Assembly: GCA_964393605.1 (NCBI GenBank)
Contig: CAYMUL010000012.1
Span: forward strand, 1-64,000
Source: CAYMUL01 sp964393605
GTDB lineage: Bacteria > Bacteroidota > Ignavibacteria > Ignavibacteriales > Ignavibacteriaceae
Direction: 5' to 3'
Length of the DNA stretch: 64,000 nucleotides
Under the pieces are notes generated by a model. That model was not told the origin of the DNA. It did no database searches and saw only the letters and a program-made list of their open reading frames with translations. Positions 9,001-17,954 of the stretch are shown here, one piece after another (position 1 is the stretch's first letter; each line of letters opens with the position of its first letter). A program made the translations under genes and the position numbers.

Positions 9001-10562
9001 GATTAATTGAAGATCAACCGTACGATTTGCACATGCTATCAAATAATTTTAATCTTGGCGCATTCGGTAACGTTCTTCCTTTCATCGATAACTTAAACGG
9101 AATTTTGGAAACCGACATTAGCATCACCGGCACTTTAAATGAATTGAAACAAAATGGTTACTTCACGCTGCGCGATGCTTCTTTTCTCGTTGAACAAAAT
9201 AATCTTTCCTATTCAGCCGGCGTTGTACTGCGAATGGATAACGATCAACTCTTCGTGGATAGTTTGCTTCTTCAGAATCTTGGCAACGTAAAAAACATTG
9301 GTAGCATTAAAGGTCGTGGAAAATTTAAGTTGAAAGGATTTGCGTTTGAATCCGCACAACTTCTACTCAACGGCGATTTAACAGTTCTTTCGAATGATTC
9401 AAAAAAATCTAACCCTGCTGTTTATGGCAATCTGTTTGTCGGCACAGAAGGAGATATAATTTTTGCAATCAACGAACAACATACTTATTTAAAAGTTCCT
9501 CTGATTGTTAAAGAAGCTAATTTGGTTTTTCCGCCGACTCAAAGCGGATTTGCAAGTAACGCTGGAAATATTATTTATAGATATGTTGAGCACGAAAAAT
9601 ATTTAACCGAAAGGGAAAAAGAAATTGAAAGATTGATTTCGATTTCCAACAAAAATAATTTGGAATCGACTGATGAGAAAAAATCTTTTGTTAATTTTGA
9701 TTATGAGTTAAGCATCAAAGTCAAAGAAGAAGCAACAATGACATTCGTATTTGCGCGCGAAGCTAATCAACGGCTCGTTACTTCTATCAAAGGAGATTTG
9801 AGTTATGCGCAGAAAGGACAATTTCAATCTGCTCAAGGAGAATTAACTTTGCTCGAAGGTTCAACTCTCGAATTTATTAAATCATTTCAAGCGACAGGAT
9901 TCATCAGATTTGAAAGTTCACTTACCGATCCCTATTTAAACATCACTGCTCTGTACAAAGATTATTACATACTTCCGCAAGACAGCGTCAGCGGCAAAGA
10001 AGAAGATGTTGCAATAAAAGTAAAATTAATGGGACCGCTCTCACAGCTTTCAAAAAACTTTGCGCAGAATGAAAATAACCTCGCAGTTTTTATCGGAAGT
10101 CAAAATATTATTGATGACAAACCCGATCCGACAAAAGATAAAGCCGATGCGATATGGTTTATCCTTACCGGAAAATTTACGAAGGATTTAACACAGTCTG
10201 AAAAATCGGAAGCCGCCGGACAAAGCGGAATTTTTACAGGCACTGCAACTTCAATTGCCAGCAGTTTGCTCGGCGGTTTATTAAACCAGTACTTCGGCGA
10301 TTATGTCAAGTCTTTTGAAATTCGATCGATCGGTACAAACACTAAATTCAATCTCTCCGGACGTTACAAAGATATTCGTTATTCAATCGGAGGAACAACC
10401 GATGTATTTCAAGATTTTTCTACCGCGAACATTTATCTCGAGTATAACATCATCGAAAATTTTTTAATAAGACTTGAACGGAAAGAAGCAATCAGCGAAG
10501 CAAAAAGTTATTCGGGGGAAATGATTAACGAACTTGGATTAAAATATAGGATTCAATTCTAA
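6072..10562 (+). CDS. tamB: Translocation and assembly module protein TamB-like (DUF490, AsmA-like)
   Basis: 1496 residues. One N-terminal membrane helix (about 14-40, FLYALIGIFLLLVIVFG) anchors a very long periplasmic chain of repeated beta strands, as in TamB/AsmA-type bridges thought to move lipids or help outer-membrane protein assembly. The C-terminal third carries the DUF490-type end: GELTLLEGSTLEF, DPYLNITALY, an insert with IWFILTGKF, a Ser/Gly-rich ASSLLGGLLNQYFGDYV, and a terminal strand LGLKYRIQF ending in Phe. Start is TTG at 6072 overlapping the previous stop; the ATG at 6076 is out of frame. RNase R follows with a one-base overlap. The Omp85 partner TamA would be expected nearby; the protein two genes downstream has such a barrel. 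Confidence 0.88.
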   Translation: MNEEKNIAPKKSLFHRIVNYFLYALIGIFLLLVIVFGISQTSTFRNYLREEIVSIVNEEINGRLNLENLEGTLLTSLILRNGSLTFEKDTVISFSLLEVKVSPLQMFLKKIYIRKVELFDLNFNLLSDANGEFNISKIFPSSEEDTTKSDFGFAIVVNEFNLFNGNFVLQSFENLGGEKIYRELNFDDLRVQNINIQLSANILLKREEYSLNLISASLNPNVEEFYIHQLAAMINFSGAGFDLQNLQFRSERSDFELSAKLDYNFFEEWNSENFSKAPVKGFLKAVDFHFDDLSAIVPATSILKGSLGGDIYFEGILGDVFFPIIKLEYRNTELNASGYIKNFNNPSNLLFDLTLIDSKLFQPDISRLLPSVGIPKFRELGTIRIDTLTYVGEPVNFKSRIAADIKGGGLNADFVFDLSGDELKYDLDATTSNINLKHLLSYPTLLNSNIKLNGIGSDIYSMNMNLNAVATSSFLGDKKVDELKLDLKVEDGKIESMLDALCGAEEIESHAELLLKNDEEPNYNFSARFKGVNFGPFFMDSSFTTFLNTEIEAEGKSFDIEKLSGALKINIKNSKLFDKSFTDLSIDLKTKSNGDGNKEIRLESNLASAYVKGKFKYSEITSQLANEINLLTDLVSEKVEQYYPSDKKEETTKLLNKKTKFAQSNFPFSLEYEIELKSLAVLSYFFEESFLEAEGKFKGKIVNDENGFKTLLNSNVDFLRYWGTEDAYFTTDAIFDFSLSHKPEFGSLSGIDLKLDATADRVYLGTDMTKIDASLALANNVLNLDGAANINGNMKTNFASTVDLSSPVAKIEIDKLEFAYDKFELASKVKSSILYSDGKIDIKNFNLERGNSKIFVNGTIAEEGKQQLKLELTNFKGYDISYSLLDMSATDVIDNDLNLTAMLEGTFDNPLITIDFTAENNTYKSKNFGSLKSKLSYFNKKLNTDIVFIDEQTSYEPSLKIFGTVPIDLSLSASGKRLIEDQPYDLHMLSNNFNLGAFGNVLPFIDNLNGILETDISITGTLNELKQNGYFTLRDASFLVEQNNLSYSAGVVLRMDNDQLFVDSLLLQNLGNVKNIGSIKGRGKFKLKGFAFESAQLLLNGDLTVLSNDSKKSNPAVYGNLFVGTEGDIIFAINEQHTYLKVPLIVKEANLVFPPTQSGFASNAGNIIYRYVEHEKYLTEREKEIERLISISNKNNLESTDEKKSFVNFDYELSIKVKEEATMTFVFAREANQRLVTSIKGDLSYAQKGQFQSAQGELTLLEGSTLEFIKSFQATGFIRFESSLTDPYLNITALYKDYYILPQDSVSGKEEDVAIKVKLMGPLSQLSKNFAQNENNLAVFIGSQNIIDDKPDPTKDKADAIWFILTGKFTKDLTQSEKSEAAGQSGIFTGTATSIASSLLGGLLNQYFGDYVKSFEIRSIGTNTKFNLSGRYKDIRYSIGGTTDVFQDFSTANIYLEYNIIENFLIRLERKEAISEAKSYSGEMINELGLKYRIQF

Positions 10563-12658
10563 TGAAAAATAAATTAATAAAATTTTTTAAAGAAAATCCG
10601 GGAATAAATTTAAAGGCAAAGCGGATTGCTAAAAAACTCGACATCGTTTTAGAGCATGAATATCAATCTCTCAAAGCACTTCTCTTTACTTTATATGAAG
10701 AAGGTTTTTTGCAGAAGGATGGAAAGTATTACCAATTAGCTTTGCCCGATAGTTCAAACTTAATTAAAGGAGTTTTGCAAATGACTCCTTCCGGTTATGG
10801 ATTTGTCATTCCTTCATCTAAAAAATTGAACGACATTTTTATTTCGTCAAGAAATCTCGGAACCGCATTTGACGGTGATACCGTGCAGGTTGTATTGTTC
10901 GCGAAACAGAAAAAGAAAAGAAATCTTGAAGGTGAAATTGTAAAAGTTATGAAGAGAAAGTGGAGTGAAGTTTCAGGTGTGTTGCATAAAGCAGGTTCGT
11001 TATTTTTTGTTCGACCGGAATTATCCGCAATCGATAAAGATATTTACATCGCGGAAAAATTTTTAAAAGGGGCAAAACCCGGCGATAAAGTTATCGTTGG
11101 CGAAATAGAATGGACTTCACCCGAATTAAATCCGCAGGGAAAAATTGTTGAAGGATTGAAGAACGGAAATTCACTCGATGCGGAAGCAAAGGCAATTGCT
11201 GCCGAGTTCGATTTATCTTTCTCTTTTTCGGAAGCCGCATTAGCTGAAGCGGAAAAATTATCTTTATCGTACGATGATTTAAACTCGCGGATAGATTTTC
11301 GCGATGCTGTAGTAATGACGATTGACCCCGACGATGCAAAAGATTTTGACGACGCTCTTTCGATTGAAGAGTTGGAAAATGGAAATTATAAAATCGGAAT
11401 TCACATTGCGGATGTTTCTCATTATGTTCAAAAAGATACTCCGCTCGACCAGGATTCACAAATGCGCGGCAACAGCACGTATCTTGTCGGAAGAGTTATC
11501 CCGATGCTTCCCGAAAAATTATCGAATGATATTTGTTCTCTCGTTCCGTATCAAGATCGTTTGACTTATTCCGTCATTGTGGAATTAAATTCTGTCGCCG
11601 AAATTCTTAATTATAAAATTTCTAAAACAATAATTAATAGCAAAAGAAGATTCACTTATGCGGAAGCACAGCAAGTAATTGAAACAGGCGAAGGAGATTT
11701 TGCCGAACACGTTTTAAAGTTGAATCACTTCGCAAAAATTCTTCGCAAGAAAAGAATGGAAAACGGAAGTATCAACTTCTCAACCCCCGAAGTAAAATTT
11801 ATTCTTGACGAAAACGGAAAGCCGATTCAAATTGTTAAAAGAGAAATGAAAGACAGCAACAATCTTGTTGAAGAATTTATGCTTTTAGCAAATCAAGTTG
11901 TTGCAACTCATATCGGTTTCAAAAAAAGAGAAAATGAAATTCGTCCATTTGTATATCGCATTCACGATCGCCCCGATGCAGATAAATTAACCGAGTTTGT
12001 ACGCTTTGTAAAATCATTGGGCTACAACATTTCGTTGAATCAAAATTCTCCTTCAAAATCTTTTAATGAATTAATGGAGCGCGTTCGCGGACACGAAGAA
12101 GAAACACTCATCAACGAACTTGCAATTCGTTCGATGGCGAAAGCCGCTTACTCGCCGGATAATATTGGACACTACGGCTTGGGCTTCAGATATTACTCCC
12201 ACTTCACTTCACCGATTAGAAGATATGCTGATTTGATAGTTCATCGCTTGCTTTTTCATTATAGTGGAAATGAAAAGAGAAATCTTTACACACCAAAAAA
12301 ACTCGATGCAATTTCAACTTACATCTCTTCGACAGAAAAAAAATCAATTGAAGCCGAAAGATTTTCCGTCAAGCAAAAACAAGTTGAATTTCTTTCGGCG
12401 CATGTCGGTGAAGAATTTCCCGGAATTATTTCAGGCGTAACAAATTTTGGATTTTTTGTTGAGTTGACCGATGTACTTGCCGAAGGTTTAGTACATATCC
12501 GTGACCTGGAGGGAGATTTTTATCTTTATGATGAAAAAAAATATGCTTTAATTGGGAAGAGAAGAGGCGTTACTTATCGCCTCGGCGATAAAGTGAACGT
12601 CAAGTTAGTGCGTGTCGATAAAGAAAAATTGTTAGTTGATTTTTTAATTCCTGAATAA
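10562..12658 (+). CDS. rnr: Ribonuclease R (RNase II family 3'-5' exoribonuclease)
   Basis: 698 residues, family-typical. Degrades structured RNA from the 3' end. Order: winged-helix-like N-terminus (1-60), cold-shock OB domains (about 65-200), RNB catalytic domain with TIDPDDAKDFDDA at 253-265 supplying Asp255, Asp261, Asp263 and Asp264, and HIADVSHYV shortly after; then the conserved YSHFTSPIRRYADL stretch; and an S1 RNA-binding domain at the end (FPGIISGVTNFGFFVEL). ATG overlaps the tamB stop by one base. Its place between tamB and an outer-membrane protein gene looks like operon linkage rather than shared function. Confidence 0.96.
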   Translation: MKNKLIKFFKENPGINLKAKRIAKKLDIVLEHEYQSLKALLFTLYEEGFLQKDGKYYQLALPDSSNLIKGVLQMTPSGYGFVIPSSKKLNDIFISSRNLGTAFDGDTVQVVLFAKQKKKRNLEGEIVKVMKRKWSEVSGVLHKAGSLFFVRPELSAIDKDIYIAEKFLKGAKPGDKVIVGEIEWTSPELNPQGKIVEGLKNGNSLDAEAKAIAAEFDLSFSFSEAALAEAEKLSLSYDDLNSRIDFRDAVVMTIDPDDAKDFDDALSIEELENGNYKIGIHIADVSHYVQKDTPLDQDSQMRGNSTYLVGRVIPMLPEKLSNDICSLVPYQDRLTYSVIVELNSVAEILNYKISKTIINSKRRFTYAEAQQVIETGEGDFAEHVLKLNHFAKILRKKRMENGSINFSTPEVKFILDENGKPIQIVKREMKDSNNLVEEFMLLANQVVATHIGFKKRENEIRPFVYRIHDRPDADKLTEFVRFVKSLGYNISLNQNSPSKSFNELMERVRGHEEETLINELAIRSMAKAAYSPDNIGHYGLGFRYYSHFTSPIRRYADLIVHRLLFHYSGNEKRNLYTPKKLDAISTYISSTEKKSIEAERFSVKQKQVEFLSAHVGEEFPGIISGVTNFGFFVELTDVLAEGLVHIRDLEGDFYLYDEKKYALIGKRRGVTYRLGDKVNVKLVRVDKEKLLVDFLIPE

Positions 12659-12661
12659 TAA

Positions 12662-15600
12662 ATGAAAATGAAATTCTTAACCCTTTTAATATTTTTACCT
12701 ACAATAATTTTTGCTCAGTTTGGGCAGAATAAAGTTCAGTTTAACCAATATGAATGGTACTTCATTCAAACCAAACACTTCGATATTTACTTCACCGAAG
12801 ACGGAAAAAAGATTGCCGAGTTTGCCTCTAAAGCTTTTGAAGATGCTTTGACTTCGATCGAAAATTCTTTGAACTACAGAATCACAAATCGCATCACCGG
12901 CATTCTTTACAACAGCGGAAATAATTTTCAAGAAACAAATGTAACTGATGAATATTTATCGGAAGGCATCGGCGGTTTTACAGAGTTGTTCAAGAATCGC
13001 GTTGTCGTTCCGTTCACCGGCGACTACAAAGCTTTTCGGCACGTCATTCATCACGAACTTGTTCACGCTGTTATGAATGATATGTTTTATGGCGGAAGTA
13101 TTCAAAATATTATTTCCAGAAATATCACAATCCGGCTGCCGCTCTGGTTTAATGAAGGGCTCGCCGAATATCTTTCACTCGGCTGGGATACGAACACGGA
13201 TATGTTCATTCGCGATGCGGCAACGAGTGAGTATCTCCCCGATATTCAAGGGTTAGATGGTTACTTCGCATATAGAGGCGGACAGGCTTTGTTTAGCTAC
13301 ATTGCAAAAAAATATGGTAAAGAAAAAATCTCCGAACTCGTTTCCAAAGTCAAAAGCAAAGGCAACATCGAAGATGGATTTTTTGCTTCGCTCGGTTTAA
13401 CTCTTGAAGAATTAAACGAACGCTGGAAGAAAGATGTTAAAAAAGAATTTTGGCCCGACATTGCAAAAATGGAAGACCCCGATGAATATTCGAAACGTTT
13501 AACCGATCATCGGAAAGATGGCGGGTTTTACAACATCTCTCCGGCAATCAATCCCGAAGGTGATAAAATTGCTTTCATCTCCAACAAAGATTTCTACTTC
13601 GATGTTTATTTGATGGATGCAACAAAAGGGAAAGAGATTAAAAAATTAGTTGAAGGAAATCGCTCACCCGATTTTGAAGAGTTGAATATTCTTACGCCGG
13701 GTTTAACATTTTCACCTGACGGCAAACAAGTTGCGCTTGCCGCAAAGAGCAACGGCTTTGATGTAATTTATGTAATCGATGTTGAAAGTGAAGATATAAA
13801 TTTACTGCCGATACACTTCGATGGTATCTCCTCGTTGGCGTGGTCTCCGGATGGAAAACAAATTACATTCTCCGGGCATTCTCCGACGCAATCGGATATT
13901 TATATTTTCAATTTTGAATCGAAGGAAATAAAAAATTTAACGAATGATATTTTCAGCGATTCCGATCCCGCGTGGACAGCAGACGGAAGGATGATTTACT
14001 TCTCTTCCGATCGCGGTGCTTTTGTCAACGCTGCCGAACTTGAACCCGCATTTATGATTTATAATTATGATTACTTTCAAAAAGATTTGTACCGAATCGA
14101 TGTAACAAACTCGGTAATTAGCCGCGTAACAAACTTCGCAAATAGCGATGAAACCTCGCCAATCGTTAGCCCCGACGGAAAAGAAATTCTTTTTATCAGC
14201 GATATGAATGGAATCAATAATGTCTACAAATTGAATATTGAAGATTCATTTTCCGAAGATGAAAATACCGTTATACCTATTACTAATTCGCTGAACGGAG
14301 TCTATCAACTTTCACTTTCTGCAGACGGAAAGAAATTAACTTTTTCATCGATGTATCAATCTGCGTACAACATCTTCTTGTTGACAAATCCTTTCCAAAT
14401 TAATCTCGGAAAGAAAAAATTGGAGTTGACAAAATATTATTCACGGTTAGAATCTAAGGGAGATCAAGATCCGTTTCCTCTTTTTAATGACGATACTTCT
14501 GCAACATTCGTTGATACTTCTTCTATTATTTTCAGCGGACAGTATGTTGATACAACCTCGGCGGATGTGGATACTTCTAAGAATGATTTCAGCACATTTA
14601 TTTTTGGAAAACAAGAATACTTTAAAAAAGATTCTATCGACAACGAAAGAAAATTTGAGATAACGGATAACTTCGATACAACAGGCAATTATAAAATTAA
14701 TCGTTACAAAATAAATTTCTCGACAGACATCGTTTATGCAAATGCCGGTTACAGTACTTTTTACGGATTGCTCGGAACTACAATTATTTCTTTGAGCGAT
14801 GTGCTCGGCGATCATCGGCTCATCGGGCAAACTTCTTTACAAATTGATTTAAAGAATAGCGACTACGGTCTCGCATATTATTATCTTCCCAACCGCTTCG
14901 ATTTGGGAATTGAACTTTTTCACACTGCACGCTTTTTATATCTGACACGCGGAAACAATTTAAATCTTTTCCGTTTCAGAAATTACGGTATGGTAGCTTC
15001 AATGAGTTATCCGCTTAACAGATTTTATCGCCTCGATGGCGGCTTGAGTGTATTGAACGCCTCTTCCGAAAATCTTGAAGACTATATGGAACCGACTCGA
15101 AAAATTACCTACGTTATTCCTGCAATGAGTTTTGTTCATGACAATACAATCTTCGGATACACTGCACCGATTGACGGAAGCCGTTATAGATTTGATCTTT
15201 TCTCCAATCCGTTTGTCGAACCCGATAAATATGGCTTCACTTCTATTTTGGGAGACTATCGTTCATACACCAGGTTTTGGGGTGATTACTCCTTTGCATT
15301 TAGATTTGCCGGCGGCTATTCCGTTGGTGCAAATCCACAAAGATTTTTCCTCGGCGGTATTGATAATTGGATAAACTACAGATTTGGCACGGGTGAAATA
15401 CCGATTGATAGCCCATCCGATTTTGCGTTTCTTACTCCCGCACTTCCGATGCGCGGCTTTAATTACGCCGAACAAATCGGGTCAAAATATTCTTTGATGA
15501 ATTTCGAATTACGCTTCCCGCTGATTCGTTATTTAGTAACCGGCGGTCTTCCGTTGATGTTCAGAAATATTTTAGGAAGTATATTTATTGATGCCGGTTC

Positions 15601-15805
15601 AGCCTGGAATAAGAATGATCAACTCAAACTCTTCGGAAGAAATTCTGAAGGGAAAACCGTTACAAAAGATCTATTAACCGGAATGGGATTCGGTTCACGC
15701 ATTTATTTTCTTTCATTTCTTGTAAGATTGGATATGGCGTGGGCTTATAATTTCAACTCATTCTCCGAGCCGATTTTCTATTTCTCATTGGGAACTGATT
15801 TTTAG
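12662..15805 (+). CDS. Secreted zinc-protease-motif, PD40 propeller and Omp85-like barrel protein
   Basis: 1047 residues with a signal peptide (cut after about residue 18, IIFAQ). Residues 25-260 look like a gluzincin-type metalloprotease: HHELVH at 130-135 contains HExxH, and WFNEGLAEY at 162-170 offers the third ligand Glu165. Residues 280-580 contain PD40/WD40-like strands (SPDGKQ, SADGKK, AWTADGRMIYFSSDRG). The last 350 residues resemble an Omp85/BamA barrel: LPMRGF near 925, ELRFPLIRY, FIDAGSAWN, and a final aromatic strand YFSLGTDF. So the protein is probably anchored in the outer membrane with a periplasmic protease and propeller. It stops immediately before the convergent FmdB-like gene. 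Whether the protease is active is unknown. Confidence 0.85.
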   Translation: MKMKFLTLLIFLPTIIFAQFGQNKVQFNQYEWYFIQTKHFDIYFTEDGKKIAEFASKAFEDALTSIENSLNYRITNRITGILYNSGNNFQETNVTDEYLSEGIGGFTELFKNRVVVPFTGDYKAFRHVIHHELVHAVMNDMFYGGSIQNIISRNITIRLPLWFNEGLAEYLSLGWDTNTDMFIRDAATSEYLPDIQGLDGYFAYRGGQALFSYIAKKYGKEKISELVSKVKSKGNIEDGFFASLGLTLEELNERWKKDVKKEFWPDIAKMEDPDEYSKRLTDHRKDGGFYNISPAINPEGDKIAFISNKDFYFDVYLMDATKGKEIKKLVEGNRSPDFEELNILTPGLTFSPDGKQVALAAKSNGFDVIYVIDVESEDINLLPIHFDGISSLAWSPDGKQITFSGHSPTQSDIYIFNFESKEIKNLTNDIFSDSDPAWTADGRMIYFSSDRGAFVNAAELEPAFMIYNYDYFQKDLYRIDVTNSVISRVTNFANSDETSPIVSPDGKEILFISDMNGINNVYKLNIEDSFSEDENTVIPITNSLNGVYQLSLSADGKKLTFSSMYQSAYNIFLLTNPFQINLGKKKLELTKYYSRLESKGDQDPFPLFNDDTSATFVDTSSIIFSGQYVDTTSADVDTSKNDFSTFIFGKQEYFKKDSIDNERKFEITDNFDTTGNYKINRYKINFSTDIVYANAGYSTFYGLLGTTIISLSDVLGDHRLIGQTSLQIDLKNSDYGLAYYYLPNRFDLGIELFHTARFLYLTRGNNLNLFRFRNYGMVASMSYPLNRFYRLDGGLSVLNASSENLEDYMEPTRKITYVIPAMSFVHDNTIFGYTAPIDGSRYRFDLFSNPFVEPDKYGFTSILGDYRSYTRFWGDYSFAFRFAGGYSVGANPQRFFLGGIDNWINYRFGTGEIPIDSPSDFAFLTPALPMRGFNYAEQIGSKYSLMNFELRFPLIRYLVTGGLPLMFRNILGSIFIDAGSAWNKNDQLKLFGRNSEGKTVTKDLLTGMGFGSRIYFLSFLVRLDMAWAYNFNSFSEPIFYFSLGTDF

Positions 15806-16084
15806 TTACTCCTTTTTCTCGCTCGAAGCGGGAGTTTCAGTCTTTGCCGGAGTTTTATCTTTCGTCTCCGGTTTTGCGTTTTCTTTTTTACTGCTACTTT
15901 GGGAATTTTTGTAGTCGGTTTGATAAAATCCGCTACCTTTAAAAATAGGACCGGCACCCGCGCCGATTAATCGCTTCAAACTTCCGCCGCATTTTGGGCA
16001 GTTCTTCAGCGGTTCTGAATTCATAGATTGAAAGTGTTCAAACTCGTGTTCACATTTTGTACAGATATAGTCATAAGTTGGCAT
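15806..16084 (-). CDS. FmdB-family zinc-ribbon protein
   Basis: 92 residues. The N-terminal 45 residues form the FmdB/putative-regulatory zinc ribbon: MPTYDYICTKC, with Cys8, Cys11, Cys29 and Cys32 (two CxxC pairs) and GGSLKRLIG after them. A GSGFYQTDY segment follows, and the C-terminal 35 residues are a charged Lys/Glu/Thr/Ser-rich disordered tail. The family was named from formamidase regulation, but its role is generally unknown. It is convergent with, and directly abuts, the preceding gene (stop codons side by side at 15803-15808). Confidence 0.88.
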   Translation of the reverse strand: MPTYDYICTKCEHEFEHFQSMNSEPLKNCPKCGGSLKRLIGAGAGPIFKGSGFYQTDYKNSQSSSKKENAKPETKDKTPAKTETPASSEKKE

Positions 16085-16242
16085 AAAAATCTCCAGAAAT
16101 TTCGTTGGCGAAAATAATAAAAAAGAGTTTTTATTTATATTGAAGTAGCTAAATGAAGAAATTTAAATAGAACACTTGATTTGCAATTCAAACGGCTATT
16201 TCAATTTATCGCGTGCTTTTTTCAAGAAGACATTGGAGAAAA

Positions 16243-16905
16243 ATGAATTTTAAAAAATACTTATTCCTGTTTCCGCTGATAATTTTTTATGCGGGATGTT
16301 TGAATTATCATCAGGAAGTCAGTTTCAATTCGGATGGTTCCGGTAGTATGAAACTTCACTACTGGATGAAAATTGAAGATAATTCTAAAATGAGTTTAGT
16401 TACTCATCTCGGAATTTTTAACGGCGATACACTCCGTTCCCAGTTCACTCATCCGGCAATAAACATTGAGGATATAGTTGTGTACTCCGACACTACCGAT
16501 TCGACAATGCACGCAATCGTTGAATTAACTTTCAAAGTGATTGATTCACTGAACAATTCTAAACCTTTTGCCGATGCAAATTTTTCACTCAAAGATGGAG
16601 CTGCGGGACAAAAGATTTTTTCACAATTTATTCCGCCTATTGCAACCGGTTTTGGGTTTGATAATTCACAATTTAAAGTGAGTTATACTTATTATTTCCC
16701 GGGTGAAGTGGTTACGCACAATGCCCATCGCGTTGAGAGTAAAAACCTTCTTTGGGAATATAGTCTTTCCGAGATAGGGAAAGGGAAGAACATTTCTGTA
16801 ACTTATCGTCCACATAAACTCGAAAAAACGCCGTATTGGATATTTATACTTATGGGATTCGTACTAATCAGCGTCATTTTCTTCCTCTTTAGAAAGAAAC
16901 GTTGA
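16243..16905 (+). CDS. Putative lipoprotein with a C-terminal membrane helix
   Basis: 220 residues. I chose ATG 16243 because GGAG lies just upstream (16235-16238) and the signal sequence then begins normally (MNFKKYLFLFPLIIFYAGC); an in-frame GTG at 16213 would add ten charged residues. The YAGC at 16-19 is a lipobox, so Cys19 is probably lipidated. The body has no family I recognise (HQEVSFNSDGSGSMKLHYWM is a start typical of beta-rich lipoproteins). The protein ends with a membrane helix and basic tail (WIFILMGFVLISVIFFLFRKKR region), an unusual combination with a lipid anchor. Confidence 0.72.
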   Translation: MNFKKYLFLFPLIIFYAGCLNYHQEVSFNSDGSGSMKLHYWMKIEDNSKMSLVTHLGIFNGDTLRSQFTHPAINIEDIVVYSDTTDSTMHAIVELTFKVIDSLNNSKPFADANFSLKDGAAGQKIFSQFIPPIATGFGFDNSQFKVSYTYYFPGEVVTHNAHRVESKNLLWEYSLSEIGKGKNISVTYRPHKLEKTPYWIFILMGFVLISVIFFLFRKKR

Positions 16906-16927
16906 CGAATTATGAAGAACAATTTTA

Positions 16928-16959
16928 TTGACTGGTCTATGCTTATATCTTTATATTTG
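16928..16959 (+). promoter_or_regulatory. Promoter of prs
   Basis: TTGACT at 16928-16933 and TTATAT at 16951-16956 with a 17-base spacer. The -10 region overlaps TATATTTG (16952-16959), which fits the Bacteroidetes TAnnTTTG box. The prs ATG is 33 bp downstream. Confidence 0.6.
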
Positions 16960-16991
16960 CCGTCTCTTTTCGCTGAAATCTATCAAACAAG

Positions 16992-17933
16992 ATGAGTACT
17001 GAATTAAAAATTTTTTCCGGCGGTTCTAATACTTCAATTGCAAAAAAAATTGCAGAATATTTGAAAATTGAACTCGGTCATCTTGAGCGAAAAAAATTCA
17101 GCGACGGTGAAATTTGGGTTAAGTTTAGTGAAAATATTCGCGGTGCCGATGTTTTTATTATTCAATCTACCCAACCGCCGGCAGAAAACCTCTTTGAATT
17201 AATGATTACTCTCGATGCCGCAAAACGTTCTTCGGCATCAAGAATTACTGCAGTGCTTCCATATTTCGGATATGCAAGACAAGATCGAAAAGATCAACCG
17301 CGCGTTGCAATCTCTGCAAAATTAATTGCAAATCTTATTACGGTTGCCGGTGCGGATAGAGTTATCACAATGGATTTACACGCCGCGCAAATACAAGGTT
17401 TTTTTGATATTCCGTTCGACCATCTTTATGGCTCTTCGATTTTCATTAATCGGCTAGAATCACTCAGCAATAATTTGGTTGTTGTCTCTCCCGATGTCGG
17501 AGGAATAAAAATTGCCCGCTCGTATGCGAAAAGACTTGGCGTACCGCTTGTTGTAATTGACAAACGCAGACCATCGCAAAATGTCGCTGAAGTTGTGCAT
17601 ATCATCGGCGAAGTTGAAGGAAAGAATGTTTTAATTGTCGATGATTTGATTGATACCGGCGGAACTTTTGTTGGTGCTGTTCAAGCGTTGAAAGATAGAG
17701 GTGCAAAAGATATTTACGGCTCAATTACGCATCCGTTGCTTTCGGGTCCGGCAATTGAGAGAATTAATAACTCTGAATTGACGAAACTTTTTGTTTCGGA
17801 CACAATTGAGTTTAAAGATTTTAAGTCAGAAAAAATTGAACAAATTACCGCATCGGAAATTTTTGCCGAAGCGATTTTACGAACACATAAAAATGAATCG
17901 ATAAGTTCGTTATTTGATACAGATAAAGGATAA
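16992..17933 (+). CDS. prs: Ribose-phosphate pyrophosphokinase (PRPP synthetase)
   Basis: 313 residues, full length. Makes PRPP from ribose 5-phosphate and ATP for nucleotide, His and Trp synthesis. Marks: FSGGSNTSIAKKIA at the N-terminus, YFGYARQDRK at 91-100, MDLHAAQIQGFFD at 127-139 with the catalytic-site His130, and the ribose-phosphate loop VDDLIDTGGT at 216-225. It starts the conserved prs-rplY-pth order. The 3' end is 21 bp before rplY, so it probably shares a transcript with it. Confidence 0.97.
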   Translation: MSTELKIFSGGSNTSIAKKIAEYLKIELGHLERKKFSDGEIWVKFSENIRGADVFIIQSTQPPAENLFELMITLDAAKRSSASRITAVLPYFGYARQDRKDQPRVAISAKLIANLITVAGADRVITMDLHAAQIQGFFDIPFDHLYGSSIFINRLESLSNNLVVVSPDVGGIKIARSYAKRLGVPLVVIDKRRPSQNVAEVVHIIGEVEGKNVLIVDDLIDTGGTFVGAVQALKDRGAKDIYGSITHPLLSGPAIERINNSELTKLFVSDTIEFKDFKSEKIEQITASEIFAEAILRTHKNESISSLFDTDKG

Positions 17934-17954
17934 TTTAGTTATACGGAGAAAAGT

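Noticed and set aside
16085..16242. Possible tRNA gene between the zinc-ribbon and lipoprotein genes
   Set aside because: A TTGCAATTCAAAC stretch recalls a T-arm, but there is no acceptor stem, D-arm or anticodon stem around it.
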